Assembly: GCA_016182605.1 (NCBI GenBank)
Contig: JACPGE010000024.1
Span: forward strand, 1 to 64,000
From: Candidatus Hydrogenedentota bacterium
GTDB taxonomy: Bacteria > Hydrogenedentota > Hydrogenedentia > Hydrogenedentales > JAEUWI01
Reading direction: 5' to 3'
Length of the DNA stretch: 64,000 bases
Below the pieces are notes generated by a model. That model did no database searches. It had not been told where the DNA came from and saw only the letters and a program-made list of their open reading frames with translations. A program made the position numbers and the translations under genes. Below are positions 31,642-41,386 of the stretch, one piece after another. Position 1 is the first letter of the stretch; every line of letters starts with the position of its first letter.

Positions 31642-34600
31642 GCATGTCGTCTCTCTTCATACAACGCCCGGTGATGACCACACTCGTCATGGTGGGCATC
31701 ATGCTGCTCGGTGTCGCGGGATACCGCGCGATGCCGGTAAGCGATCTTCCGAACGTGGACTTTCCCACGCTCTCCATCTCCGCAAATCTGCCGGGTGCCA
31801 GCCCGGAGACGATGGCCTCCTCTGTCGCCACACCGCTGGAGCGGCAGTTCTCCACCATTGCGGGCATCTCTTCCATGACCTCGACAAACGCCCTGGGTTC
31901 TTCCCAGATCACGTTGCAGTTCGATCTGGAACGCGACATCGATGCCGCTGCACAGGACGTGCAATCGGCAATTATGCAGTCGCTGCGCCAGCTTCCGCGC
32001 GACATGCCCAATCCGCCGTCGTTGCGCAAGGTGAATCCCGCGGATCAGCCCATCCTCTATCTCGCGCTCTCCTCACCCGTACTGCCGCTGTCGATGGTGG
32101 ACGAGTACGCGCAGACCATGGTCTCCCAGCGCATCTCCATGCTGCCCGGCGTGGCCCAGGTGCAGGTCTACGGCTCGCAAAAGTATGCCGTGCGCGTGCA
32201 GGTGGATCCCCACAAGCTGGCGGCGCGCGGCATTGGCGTCGATGAAGTGAGCATGGCGATCCAGCAGGCAAACGTCAATCTCCCCACAGGCACCCTTCAG
32301 GGAGAATTTCAGGCATACACGATAGAAACCAGCGGCGAGTTGATGAGTGCGAAAGCCTACGAACCCATAATCGTTACCTGGCGCGACGGCGCCCCCGTTT
32401 ACCTGCGGGATCTCGGCCGCGTCATTGACAGCGTGGAGAACAACCGCGCGGCAAGCTGGTTCAGCGGCACGCGCGGCGTGGTGCTCGCCGTGCAACGCCA
32501 GCCCGGAACCAACACGATTGCCATCGTGGATGCGATCAAGAAACTGGTGCCGGAATTCCGCACCGTATTGCCGCCTGCCGTGAGTCTGGACATTCTCTAC
32601 GATCGCTCGCAGGCCATCCGCGCCTCCGTGGAAGACGTGCAATTCACCTTCCTCCTCACTGTCGCCCTGGTGGTTATGGTCATTTTTCTCTTCCTGCGCA
32701 ACCTGGTGGCCACCATAATTCCCACACTCGCCCTGATCCTCTCCATTGTGGGCTCCTTTGCCGCGATGTATCTCCTCGACTTCAGCATCGACAACCTCTC
32801 TCTCATGGCACTCACCCTCTCTGTCGGTTTCGTCGTGGACGACGCCATTGTCATGATTGAGAACATCGTGCGCCATATGGAAAAGGGCGAATCCCCCATG
32901 GAGGCCGCCTACAAGGGCTCCCGTGAGATCGGCTTCACCATCCTCTCCATGACCGTCTCCCTCGTGGCCGTATTCATACCCGTCCTCTTCCTGGGGGGCA
33001 TCGTCGGCCGCCTGCTGCACGAGTTCGCCATCACCATCAGCGTGGCCATCCTCATTTCCGGCTTTGTCTCGCTTTCGCTCACTCCCATGCTCTGCAGCCG
33101 CTTTCTTCGCGACTACGAACATACCCAGCACGGAATGCTCTACAACACCCTGGAACGCCTCTTTGAGGGCATGCTCGCCCTCTACGCCTGGACGCTCCGC
33201 CTCTCCCTCCGTTTTCGTCTGCTTACCGTGCTCAGCCTGATTCCGCTCATCTACTTCACTGGCATGATGTTCTCCAACATGCCCAAAGGCTTCATGCCGA
33301 GCGAAGACCTGAACCAGCTCGTTGCGATTACCGAAGGGGCGCAGGGCATCTCCTTCGAAGACATGAAAAACCACCAGCAGAAACTGGCGGCCATCGTGGC
33401 CGGCGACCCCAACGTGAGCGTGTTCATGTCGGCGGTCGGCGCGGGCGGGCCAAACGCCTCCGGCAATGCGGGCCGCATGTTCATCACGCTGAAGCCGCGC
33501 AATGAGCGCGCGGACATCGACACGGTGATGCAGGGGCTGCGCAAGAAGTTTGCGGCGGTGCCGGGCATCCGCGTCTTCCTGCAAAACCGCCCTGCGATCA
33601 ACGTGGGTGGCCAGACCTCGAAAAGCCTCTACCAGTTCACGCTGCAGGGGATGGACACGGAACAGTTGTACGCCTACACCCCGGAACTGGAAAGCCGCCT
33701 GCGCGGCCTGCCGGGATTCCGGGACGTATCCAGCGATCTGCAGATCTCCAACCCGCAGGTTCATATGGCGGTGGACCGCGAGAAGGCGGCCTCGCTCGGC
33801 ATCTCCATGCAACAGGTGCAGGACGCGCTCTACACGGCATATGGAACGAGGCAGGTTTCGACCATCTTCGCGCCGAACAACCAATACAACGTGATACTGG
33901 AAGTCCTGCCGGAATTGCAGATGGATCCCGCGGCCATCGAACTGCTCTACGTGCGTTCTTCCGATGGCATGCTGGCGCCACTCAGCACCATCTCCAGCAT
34001 CGAGAAAACCGTGGGGCCGCTCACGGTAAACCATCTGGGACAGTTCCCCGCCGTGACGATTTCCTTCAATCTGGAGCCTGGCTATTCGCTCGGCGATGCC
34101 GTCACGCAGGTCAACAAAGCGGCAGCGGAGATCTTGCCCGCAACAATCTCAACAAGTTTTCAGGGCACGGCCCAGGCCTTCGAATCGTCCATGGCGGGGT
34201 TGAACATCCTGATACTCGCGGCCATCATCGTCATCTACATTGTGCTGGGAATTCTCTACGAAAGCTTCATCCATCCCATCACCATTCTCTCCGGGCTGCC
34301 CTCGGCCGGTGTGGGCGCGCTCGTGACGCTCTGGCTCTTCAACATGGACCTCAACCTCTTCTCCCTCGTCGGCCTGATCCTGCTTATCGGCATCGTGAAG
34401 AAGAACGCCATCATGATGGTCGATTTTGCGCTTGAAGCACAGCGCGAACGCGGCGTAGCCCCGGCCGAGGCCATCTACGATGCCTGTATCGTCCGCTTCC
34501 GGCCCATTATGATGACGACCATGGCTGCGCTCATGGGCACCTTGCCCATCGCCCTGGGGCATGGCGCCGGCGCGGAGTCGCGGCAGCCCCTGGGCCTCGC

Positions 34601-34760
34601 CGTCGTGGGCGGCCTCTTGTTCTCGCAGGTGCTGACGCTGTACGTGACGCCGTGTGTCTATATCTACATGGAGCAGTTGCAGCAGTACCTGAAAAACGTG
34701 CGGGGGAAGAGCGGTTCCGCCGCGGCCGCCAAGCCGGAGCAGGACGCACAGCCCGTATAG
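31638..34760 (+). CDS. RND multidrug efflux pump, HAE1/MdtB-C type
   Basis: A 1040-residue proton-driven inner-membrane pump with twelve membrane helices and two large periplasmic loops. The proton-relay aspartates Asp401 and Asp402 lie in GFVVDDAIVMIENI, the family hallmark; the N-terminus MSSLFIQRPVMTTLVMVGI and the internal repeat ending GIVKKNAIMMVDFAL are also typical. The GFMPSEDLNQLV form is like MdtB/MdtC-type pumps, which handle bile salts and drugs, but the substrate cannot be fixed. The start overlaps the adaptor stop (ATGA). There is no TetR or two-component regulator alongside. The next gene is convergent, only 11 bp away, with no clear terminator between. Confidence 0.95.
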   Translation: MSMSSLFIQRPVMTTLVMVGIMLLGVAGYRAMPVSDLPNVDFPTLSISANLPGASPETMASSVATPLERQFSTIAGISSMTSTNALGSSQITLQFDLERDIDAAAQDVQSAIMQSLRQLPRDMPNPPSLRKVNPADQPILYLALSSPVLPLSMVDEYAQTMVSQRISMLPGVAQVQVYGSQKYAVRVQVDPHKLAARGIGVDEVSMAIQQANVNLPTGTLQGEFQAYTIETSGELMSAKAYEPIIVTWRDGAPVYLRDLGRVIDSVENNRAASWFSGTRGVVLAVQRQPGTNTIAIVDAIKKLVPEFRTVLPPAVSLDILYDRSQAIRASVEDVQFTFLLTVALVVMVIFLFLRNLVATIIPTLALILSIVGSFAAMYLLDFSIDNLSLMALTLSVGFVVDDAIVMIENIVRHMEKGESPMEAAYKGSREIGFTILSMTVSLVAVFIPVLFLGGIVGRLLHEFAITISVAILISGFVSLSLTPMLCSRFLRDYEHTQHGMLYNTLERLFEGMLALYAWTLRLSLRFRLLTVLSLIPLIYFTGMMFSNMPKGFMPSEDLNQLVAITEGAQGISFEDMKNHQQKLAAIVAGDPNVSVFMSAVGAGGPNASGNAGRMFITLKPRNERADIDTVMQGLRKKFAAVPGIRVFLQNRPAINVGGQTSKSLYQFTLQGMDTEQLYAYTPELESRLRGLPGFRDVSSDLQISNPQVHMAVDREKAASLGISMQQVQDALYTAYGTRQVSTIFAPNNQYNVILEVLPELQMDPAAIELLYVRSSDGMLAPLSTISSIEKTVGPLTVNHLGQFPAVTISFNLEPGYSLGDAVTQVNKAAAEILPATISTSFQGTAQAFESSMAGLNILILAAIIVIYIVLGILYESFIHPITILSGLPSAGVGALVTLWLFNMDLNLFSLVGLILLIGIVKKNAIMMVDFALEAQRERGVAPAEAIYDACIVRFRPIMMTTMAALMGTLPIALGHGAGAESRQPLGLAVVGGLLFSQVLTLYVTPCVYIYMEQLQQYLKNVRGKSGSAAAAKPEQDAQPV

Positions 34761-34771
34761 CGTTGCAGGTC

Positions 34772-35572
34772 TTATTCCGGCTGGGGGCGCCTGCGCGCGA
34801 GAAGCATGGCGCCGGCAACGCCAAGCGCAAGCGCGACCACGATAGCGCCGCGGAAGGGAAGCGAGACGCCCGGGGGCAGGTATTCTATCGTGAGTACGGG
34901 CCGATCGGAGAAGGCTTCGGACGAATGAAACTTCTTGACCAACTTGAACTCGCCTTCTTGGGTGGAACGGATAATCCAGCCAAAATTCCCGCCGGGATTG
35001 TCCACCCATTCCTGCACGTCGTTCCTCAAACCAGTGCCGGACCAGGTAACAACCGAGCCCGCAGTGCCCGCCGTGGCGGTACCACTGATCACAGGGCTGT
35101 AATCGCCCCCCGCAGTGTTCCAGAGCGTGGTCCCATGAAACGCGGATTGCCAGGTGGCATCGCCGGGATCGGCCGGAGCGCCAAAGCCTCCCTCCGAGAG
35201 CCCCACCACGCTGCCCTCACCCCAATCGCCCGTCACTCGATGCAGCGTATAATCCAGATCGCCATTGTTGTTGCCCGACATCATCACCGTCAGTGTCAGG
35301 GAAACGCTGAGAATGGTGGACCCGGGCGCTATTCCGCTGAGATCGGCGCGGATCAATGCGCGGCGGTTGTGGAACTGGCCATTGGTGCCCGAGAAAATGC
35401 CATCCGTACCTCCCCCACTGTTCACATTCTCGGAGAAGAGCGACGTATCCTCAAATCCGGTATAGCCGTCCGTTCCCTGTACAAGGACCAGGCTCTCCCC
35501 AAGCGCAACCGCTGGCGCCGAAGGTACGGTCAGCATCAGGATCACAAGCATGCATGCTCGAAAGTACTTCAT
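34772..35572 (-). CDS. DNRLRE-domain surface protein with C-terminal sorting tail
   Basis: A 266-residue secreted protein with an N-terminal signal peptide (ending PAVALG). The body fits the DNRLRE beta-sandwich: VLVQGTDGYTGFEDTSLFSE, RRALIRADLSGIAPGSTILS, then VTGDWGEGS and DATWQSA, and finally DRPVLTIEYLPP. The tail, a short proline motif, a hydrophobic helix of about 20 residues and a cluster of arginines (LLARRRPQPE), is like PEP-CTERM-type sorting signals, so the protein may be processed and anchored at the surface. It is third in the DUF1800-DUF1501 operon, 31 bp after the DUF1501 stop. Exact tail class is uncertain. Confidence 0.72.
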   Translation of the reverse strand: MKYFRACMLVILMLTVPSAPAVALGESLVLVQGTDGYTGFEDTSLFSENVNSGGGTDGIFSGTNGQFHNRRALIRADLSGIAPGSTILSVSLTLTVMMSGNNNGDLDYTLHRVTGDWGEGSVVGLSEGGFGAPADPGDATWQSAFHGTTLWNTAGGDYSPVISGTATAGTAGSVVTWSGTGLRNDVQEWVDNPGGNFGWIIRSTQEGEFKLVKKFHSSEAFSDRPVLTIEYLPPGVSLPFRGAIVVALALGVAGAMLLARRRPQPE

Positions 35573-35603
35573 GAATGGCCTCTCTCTTTGGGGAATTCCA
35601 AAC

Positions 35604-37103
35604 TCAGGTGCGGGCCGGACGCTTCGGCTTCTGTTCGTCCTTCATCATGTGTTGTACCGCCGCACCACCCGCCAGCGCAGTGAGGATGGCCGCCATCCCG
35701 AGGCCGCGTTTGCTCACCGCCGTGACATTGGACTCGGGCAGTTCCGCGATGAATTCGATGCCGCCCATGCCGCCCGCAATATTAAACGCGGGGTTGGTAA
35801 AGTCGGGGCCGAAGATCAGGGCCGGGTCCACTTGGAGCCAGTCGCGCAGGACGATGGAATAGACGGACCGGAAGTCGACGGCGTGTTCCAGGTTGCCGCC
35901 CTGATTGCCGCCGGTCAAGGGCGCCAGATTGGGTTGTCCGCCATAGACTCCGCCGTTCACGCCGCCGCCCATCGCAAAGAGGCAACTTGCGGTGCCATGG
36001 TCGGTGCCATTGCTGCCGTTTTCCTGGGGACGGCGCCCAAACTCGGAGAACGTCAACAACAACACCCGATCGAGGTTGCCGCTGTCGGCCATGTCCTGCA
36101 AGAACGCATCAAGGCATCGATCCATTTCGTCAAGCAATTGAGGGTGGGTGCCGTTGTTCGCCGGGTCGGAGCCATCGGACTGGTTCGCGTGGGTGTCGTA
36201 ACCGCCCTGAGTCACATAAAAGACGCGGGTCTTAAACACCGGCGACTCCGTGCGAATGATGCGCGAGACCATGTCCAGGCCCGGACCAAGCGTGGGGCTG
36301 CCCGAAGGGTACGGATTGATGATGGGGGTCAGCGCCGCGATCTGCATGTCTTCCACCGAGGCCTGCGCGATGTTCGCGGCACGCTGGATATAGTCCAGGC
36401 TGGAGTTGAGCGGCACATTGAGGTTGCTCATCAGCTCAATGTAGTTGCGGATGTGCTCCCCAAACGCAATCGGATTGGTGGGGACTTCAATGTTGTACGA
36501 TTCGAAACTCTCCACCGCCGGCGGCAGAAAGTAATTGCTGCCAGAGAGAGTCAAGGGCAGGCGGGACATACCGCCCGCCATCATGGCGAGAGGATCGACC
36601 TCCGGCGGCGGCGCGCCATTGCACATGTTGTCGTAATAGCGCGAGGCCCAGCCCTGGGTGGCCGTGAGCGTGGATCCGGGCGAAACGCCGAGTTCCCAGT
36701 AGTCGGTGCCCGTGAAATGCGAGAGGCTCGGATTCGGATAGCCGACGTTTTGCACGATGGCAACCTTGCCCGCGCTGTACCAGTTTTTCAGCCGGACAAG
36801 CTTGGGATGGAGCGCGTTGAGCCCATCGCCGAGTTCCGTGGCTTCCAGACCGGATGTAATGTGCAGCGTGGGACGCAGACTGTTGGCCCCATTGTCCAGA
36901 TACTTCGGATCGCTGTAGGGAATGACCGTGTTGAGTCCATCGTTGCCCCCGGCCATCTGATAGATGACCAGGATGCGGTCGTCGAGCGGATTGCCCAGCG
37001 CCTGTGCAGACCGTGCGATCCAGAGCGGCATGGTGGAGGCCGTTGAAAAGCAGGCCATCGAGGAAAGACCCGTCTTCATGAATTGGCGGCGATTGCAGTT
37101 CAT
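35604..37103 (-). CDS. DUF1501 protein, Tat-exported, partner of DUF1800
   Basis: A 499-residue protein beginning MNCNRRQFMKTG with a hydrophobic, alanine-rich signal, a twin-arginine-type export signal. The DUF1501 core shows ILVIYQMAGGNDGLNTVIPY, LVRLKNWYSAGKVAIVQNVG, VFYVTQGGYDTHANQ, LTFSEFGRRPQENGSNGTDHG, a set of Asp/His residues resembling the alkaline phosphatase superfamily metal site. Of the two DUF1501 proteins here this one belongs to the branch that travels with DUF1800, found well beyond the Planctomycetes. It starts 27 bp after the DUF1800 stop. GAGGA precedes the ATG. Function is unknown. Confidence 0.87.
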   Translation of the reverse strand: MNCNRRQFMKTGLSSMACFSTASTMPLWIARSAQALGNPLDDRILVIYQMAGGNDGLNTVIPYSDPKYLDNGANSLRPTLHITSGLEATELGDGLNALHPKLVRLKNWYSAGKVAIVQNVGYPNPSLSHFTGTDYWELGVSPGSTLTATQGWASRYYDNMCNGAPPPEVDPLAMMAGGMSRLPLTLSGSNYFLPPAVESFESYNIEVPTNPIAFGEHIRNYIELMSNLNVPLNSSLDYIQRAANIAQASVEDMQIAALTPIINPYPSGSPTLGPGLDMVSRIIRTESPVFKTRVFYVTQGGYDTHANQSDGSDPANNGTHPQLLDEMDRCLDAFLQDMADSGNLDRVLLLTFSEFGRRPQENGSNGTDHGTASCLFAMGGGVNGGVYGGQPNLAPLTGGNQGGNLEHAVDFRSVYSIVLRDWLQVDPALIFGPDFTNPAFNIAGGMGGIEFIAELPESNVTAVSKRGLGMAAILTALAGGAAVQHMMKDEQKPKRPART

Positions 37104-37130
37104 TGGAGATCCTCGCAGCTTCGCGCGTTG

Positions 37131-38810
37131 TTACTTGAGTTGGGCCCGGGGCATGCTGAGCATGACGTGCACCGCGCCGCGTATCTTGCGGCGCTTCTCC
37201 TGAATGGCGTTCCCGCCAAGACCCGTCAGCGGCATGGTATTGAGAAAATCGAGCAGGCGGTTTTCTTCGTCAGTGCTCAGGGGTTCATGGAAGAGTCGAT
37301 CGGCCAGGTGATCGATCATGCCGGCATGGTCATTGTTCGAAACCGGATACGCATCGATGAGGAGGGCAACGCCGCTGTCCGCCATGATCACGTTGCAGAG
37401 CCGGTTCGCCCAATTGTACCGCGCGACCAGCGCCGCCGCGCTGAGCCAGGCCTGACCGTGATGCCAGCCGGAAACGTCCGGCGGTTGAAAGAGGTCCATC
37501 CCCATGAAGCGCATCTGATCGTTGAGACCCTCGCCGATGCTGAACAGCTCGACCATCTCCAGGGCGCGCAACGCCCCGATGATGTAGTCGGCGGGATGCT
37601 TGTGTATCGCGAATCGATTCGCCGAATCGAAGAAAAACTGCGAACGGAAAAGTTTCCCCATGGCCGCCTTGATGTCGTAGGGATAGCGGCGCGCTGGATA
37701 GACCCCGGCATCGTCCCCCATGAGGTAGGTGGCCAGTTCGACAACAATCGGGCTCGGCGGATTCAACTCGATATTCTCATTCACGAACCAGCGGCAAAGT
37801 TTCCACGCCATGTACATGGCGGCGCCCGGCAGCGCAATGTTGGGGGTCACGCTCTGCTTCTGAAGAATGGCCTGAATGACCATCTCCGTTTCGGCGCCCG
37901 CCGCATTGTAGGGTATGGCCGTGCTGCCAAAAATAAATTTCCCTCCGGGCTCGTGCGCCAATGGGATAAAGCCCGAAGTGGTATCCCACGTCGTCTCGCA
38001 GCGGAAGTTCGGAAAACTCTCGCCAGTGAGGCACTTCGCGATCTGTTGAATGTCGTTCTCGCTGTAGTTGCCCACCCCCAGCGAAAACAACTCCATCAGT
38101 TCCCGGGCGAGATTTTCCTGGGGACGGCCCGCAACATTCAAGTAGTTGTCGAGATAGACCAGCATCGCGGGATCGCGCACCACAGCAAGGAGCAGATCTT
38201 CAAAGCGATTCACGCCTTCGCTGCGGAAGAGGTAGTTCTGATCACGAAGCAGGCGCGTGACCATTTCGTGTTTGCGATAGGGATCGTAGGGCACCCCGGC
38301 CAAGCCAAGATTACAGGTTTGAACTTCCCCCGGTGGCACCAGATTGCCGGGATCGCCGTCATTGCCCCAGAGCACATCGTTGGGCAGGACGTCGAGCAGC
38401 TTCTCTATCTCGCTCGGCATATGGTCGTGCAAGAAGAGCGCCAATTGTTCCTGAAAGGGCTGCGACGTGTACCGCATGCGGTACATCCAATGGCCTCGTA
38501 GTCCATGGGGATATTGCGCCTGCTTGAGCGTAATGTGGTCCAGTTCGATCAGGGTCGGAGAACCCGGCACCACCGGATCGTCGGGAAGATCGGCCAAGGG
38601 CGATCCGAAGGACCCCGTGCCCGGCGTTCCAGGCTGATCGAGGTGGGGGTCCGTGGGTTGAATTTCCACCAGATACGCCACAGCCGCGGCTGCAGTGAGT
38701 CCGGTGAGGGCCGCGCGTTCCGTGGGTGTGCCCCCAAATCCGGCGCGCCTCAGAAGGTGGCTCGCGTCTGCATTATTCAGCGGCCCGACGAAGTCGTCCA
38801 ACAGCGCCAT
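37131..38810 (-). CDS. DUF1800 protein
   Basis: A 559-residue protein of the DUF1800 family, usually encoded just upstream of a DUF1501 gene as here. Family blocks are visible: DASHLLRRAGFGGTPTERAA at the N-terminus, FLHDHMPS, NLARELMELFSLGVGNYSEND in the middle and FQPPDVSGWHHGQAWLS near the C-terminus. Biochemistry is unknown; the pair is associated with secreted or surface functions. No typical signal peptide is seen, unlike the partner. GGGAGG lies before the ATG. The 161-bp gap upstream separates it from the glycoside-hydrolase-like gene. Confidence 0.85.
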   Translation of the reverse strand: MALLDDFVGPLNNADASHLLRRAGFGGTPTERAALTGLTAAAAVAYLVEIQPTDPHLDQPGTPGTGSFGSPLADLPDDPVVPGSPTLIELDHITLKQAQYPHGLRGHWMYRMRYTSQPFQEQLALFLHDHMPSEIEKLLDVLPNDVLWGNDGDPGNLVPPGEVQTCNLGLAGVPYDPYRKHEMVTRLLRDQNYLFRSEGVNRFEDLLLAVVRDPAMLVYLDNYLNVAGRPQENLARELMELFSLGVGNYSENDIQQIAKCLTGESFPNFRCETTWDTTSGFIPLAHEPGGKFIFGSTAIPYNAAGAETEMVIQAILQKQSVTPNIALPGAAMYMAWKLCRWFVNENIELNPPSPIVVELATYLMGDDAGVYPARRYPYDIKAAMGKLFRSQFFFDSANRFAIHKHPADYIIGALRALEMVELFSIGEGLNDQMRFMGMDLFQPPDVSGWHHGQAWLSAAALVARYNWANRLCNVIMADSGVALLIDAYPVSNNDHAGMIDHLADRLFHEPLSTDEENRLLDFLNTMPLTGLGGNAIQEKRRKIRGAVHVMLSMPRAQLK

Positions 38811-38971
38811 GGCAAGCGCCCTCCCGGTTTAGTGCGCGAATTCCCACAAAGAACAATTTTCGCACATCCACACGTCCAAAACCGGCGTCTGCACCCCTTC
38901 ACGCCTGTTGGAGTGTACCACGCTTCGCCTGAAAAGGTTACACAGAATTACGGGAACGGAATCTTCACAGG

Positions 38972-41185
38972 TTATCTCCCGTGGAAGGTGGCATAGCCAA
39001 ACCCGCTTGGCGGCAGTGTCAACGTCACCGGCACTGTGTAATCTCGTCCGAGCTGCACCGGCTCTGGCGCGCCTCCGGCGATCGAGACTTCGGCCCGATC
39101 CGTCAGTCCCGTGTAGTAGAGACTCACATTGATCTGCCGCGTGACACTTTCCTTCAGCGGATTGAAGGCGACAAGCATGCCCTTCGTCTCGAGTGCCGGG
39201 TTCACATGCAGCATCCAGTCGACATCGCGGCCATCGGCGCGCCGGCCGTGGATGACATCACTCTCGAGAATCGCGCGATGCTGCTTGTACCAGTCCACCC
39301 GCGCCTTGAGCATCTCACGTGTGCGGTCGGTGTCGAAGAGCCGGGGCCCGCGATAGCAGGCCTGCACCCCCATGGCAAGGTTGCTCGTCAGCATGGCCTC
39401 ATAGTGATCCAGGTGTTCGTCCAGCGGCTCAATGGTGGCCGCCTCACCGCCACCCTGATACTCCGTCAGCGGCACGAACATCCACCCCATGCTCGGCGTC
39501 TTTTCCCAAGTGCCATCGTAAATGTTCTGGCGCGTGTGCAGCACCTGTTGATCGCGCGGCAGGGACCAGTTGGTTTCGCGGTAGCCCATGCCGCACTTGT
39601 TGGAACCCGCAAGATAGTAATAATCAGGCACGTTCAGGTAGATGCCGTTCCCCCGGCACCATTGGTAGAACTCGGTGATCGTGCGCCATTGATTCCACTG
39701 GGAATCCTCCAGATTGCGATGGCCGGGGTGCGTGGTGGACACACAAGGATCGCCGGGATAAGAGCCGTCGTGTTCCAGCAGCAGGAATCCCGTCTTCTCG
39801 TAAAAGTTGTAGAGCTTCTTGAAGTAGGCCTCCCCCCAGGGACTGCCAATGCAGGGAGCATGATCGAACATGGGTTTTTCTCCGGGGGGCGAAACGATGT
39901 CATCCTCCGCGCTGATCTTGCGGCTGGAGAGGAGCGAGTATCCGCCAATCTCAATCCCCTTCTTGCGCGCGTAGTCCGCAAAGCGTTTCATTTCCTTCAC
40001 GTTCTTCTTCGAGCTGTCCTCAATGTCGAATCCGCTGCCGAAAGTCAGGATGACCATCTCGAAACCCACCTCGGCGCATTGGTCAATCGCGTTCTTAACA
40101 GTTTCCCAGTCCGCAAAGCGAACGTGCATCATGAGCGGGTTCTCCGTGACCCAGGGAGCGATGGTGCGATACATGCGGCGCTGCGCGAGACCGCGGCGCT
40201 CGCGATCGTGGCTGTCGTGCGGCAGAATAAACGCATGGAAGGATTCGAAGGCCTCCCCCGATTCGAGGATTTGCCCGGGGCCAAGGGTGGGACCAATCTC
40301 CAGCATGCACGGAGTCTGCCTGCGGTAGTTGACCTGCGTTTCGTATTGCGGGTCGGGCATCCAGCGCACAGTGTGGCGGCTGGTGTTCCACGCCGTCATG
40401 CCGCAGAAGGCATAGTCCGTCTCCACGTGCAGGTTCGGCGTGCGCGCCTGTTGCGTGCTGGTTTCGACATCGTCTCCCGCCTCCACCACGGCGAGCCGTT
40501 CGCTGGCAAAGCGCTCCAGTGTGACAGCGGCAGCGCCCGTATTCTGAACGGCAATCCATTTGCTCAGCACAGGCACGCCCGAGTACAGCTCGTAGTGCAC
40601 CGAAAGCGTGATCGCCCGATGGCTTTCGGCGGCGCCCTCAGGCATGCGGTAGTCCATCCGGAGATGAATGCCACGGGGGGGCCACACGGCATCCGGGGCA
40701 TGATGGCGCACGGTCTTCCAGGACATGCAGCCTTCCGGAGCGGAGATCTCGAAGCCCGCGAATTGCATGGACTCTGGATCGGCCGTCAACGCGTCGATCC
40801 ATTCGGGACGCAGAAAAGCATAGTTCGGCTGGCCGTAGAGTCCCCCAACCGGAATGATGGCACCATCGATCACCACCTCCGCTTCGGGCTTCACGCCGCG
40901 CAGCAGGGATTCGCCGGTAACAAGATTGTCGAAAGCGACCGTGGCCGCATTGGGCACAATCCGGAAGACGCGCCGAATAAGCCCGTTGGAGAGGATGAGT
41001 TCATTCCCGGCGGCATTGCGATAGGCCCCCGCCTCGCGGGCAATCGGCTTAACGAGCCAGTCGCTGTCCTGGATGGCCTCGTCTGGAGGGATAACAGGCA
41101 ACGAGGCAAGGTCCGCAGCACGGGCCGGAACGGAAGCGAAGGCAACGAGGCTGAACATCGCGAAAATCAGAAGAAAATGAGGCAT
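38972..41185 (-). CDS. secreted glycoside-hydrolase-like protein (GH36/GH31-like barrel)
   Basis: A 737-residue protein with a signal peptide (cleavage near ARAADL). The first half is beta-rich and resembles the N-terminal supersandwich domain of alpha-galactosidase-type enzymes (ELILSNGLIRRVFRIVPNAA, RAITLSVHYELYSGVPVLSK). From about residue 380 a TIM-barrel-like region follows: VKNAIDQCAEVGFEMVILTF, FADYARKKGIEIGGYSLLS, then LLLEHDGSYPGDPC with a candidate catalytic Asp. The C-terminal beta-sandwich closes it. The family call is from overall layout, and the substrate is unknown. GGGGAG precedes the start. It is on the same strand as the DUF1800 group, but 161 bp away. Confidence 0.6.
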   Translation of the reverse strand: MPHFLLIFAMFSLVAFASVPARAADLASLPVIPPDEAIQDSDWLVKPIAREAGAYRNAAGNELILSNGLIRRVFRIVPNAATVAFDNLVTGESLLRGVKPEAEVVIDGAIIPVGGLYGQPNYAFLRPEWIDALTADPESMQFAGFEISAPEGCMSWKTVRHHAPDAVWPPRGIHLRMDYRMPEGAAESHRAITLSVHYELYSGVPVLSKWIAVQNTGAAAVTLERFASERLAVVEAGDDVETSTQQARTPNLHVETDYAFCGMTAWNTSRHTVRWMPDPQYETQVNYRRQTPCMLEIGPTLGPGQILESGEAFESFHAFILPHDSHDRERRGLAQRRMYRTIAPWVTENPLMMHVRFADWETVKNAIDQCAEVGFEMVILTFGSGFDIEDSSKKNVKEMKRFADYARKKGIEIGGYSLLSSRKISAEDDIVSPPGEKPMFDHAPCIGSPWGEAYFKKLYNFYEKTGFLLLEHDGSYPGDPCVSTTHPGHRNLEDSQWNQWRTITEFYQWCRGNGIYLNVPDYYYLAGSNKCGMGYRETNWSLPRDQQVLHTRQNIYDGTWEKTPSMGWMFVPLTEYQGGGEAATIEPLDEHLDHYEAMLTSNLAMGVQACYRGPRLFDTDRTREMLKARVDWYKQHRAILESDVIHGRRADGRDVDWMLHVNPALETKGMLVAFNPLKESVTRQINVSLYYTGLTDRAEVSIAGGAPEPVQLGRDYTVPVTLTLPPSGFGYATFHGR

Positions 41186-41386
41186 GAAGCGCGGACTCCC
41201 CTGGGTACGTTGCAGAAGCGTTACTCAGAAGTGTATCAGAGAGACGGGCCTCCCAGCCTCCCGGCGAGGCGCGCCGGCCCAACGCAATGCCGCGCCCAGG
41301 GGGACGGAAAAGTGCGCATATTTTTGCGCATTTCGGTTGGGTTCACGTGGGCGGCGCGCCGCCGCGCCGCAAAAGCAGAGAGAACG

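Noticed and set aside
35550-37046. Long plus-strand frames opposite DUF1501 and DUF1800 (also 37083-38501)
   Set aside because: Both are antisense shadows of genes with clear motifs and ribosome sites.
38981-41386. A long plus-strand extension of the rsgA frame upstream of 41387
   Set aside because: The extension is antisense to the glycoside-hydrolase-like gene. The rsgA start at 41387 matches the family and has a ribosome site.
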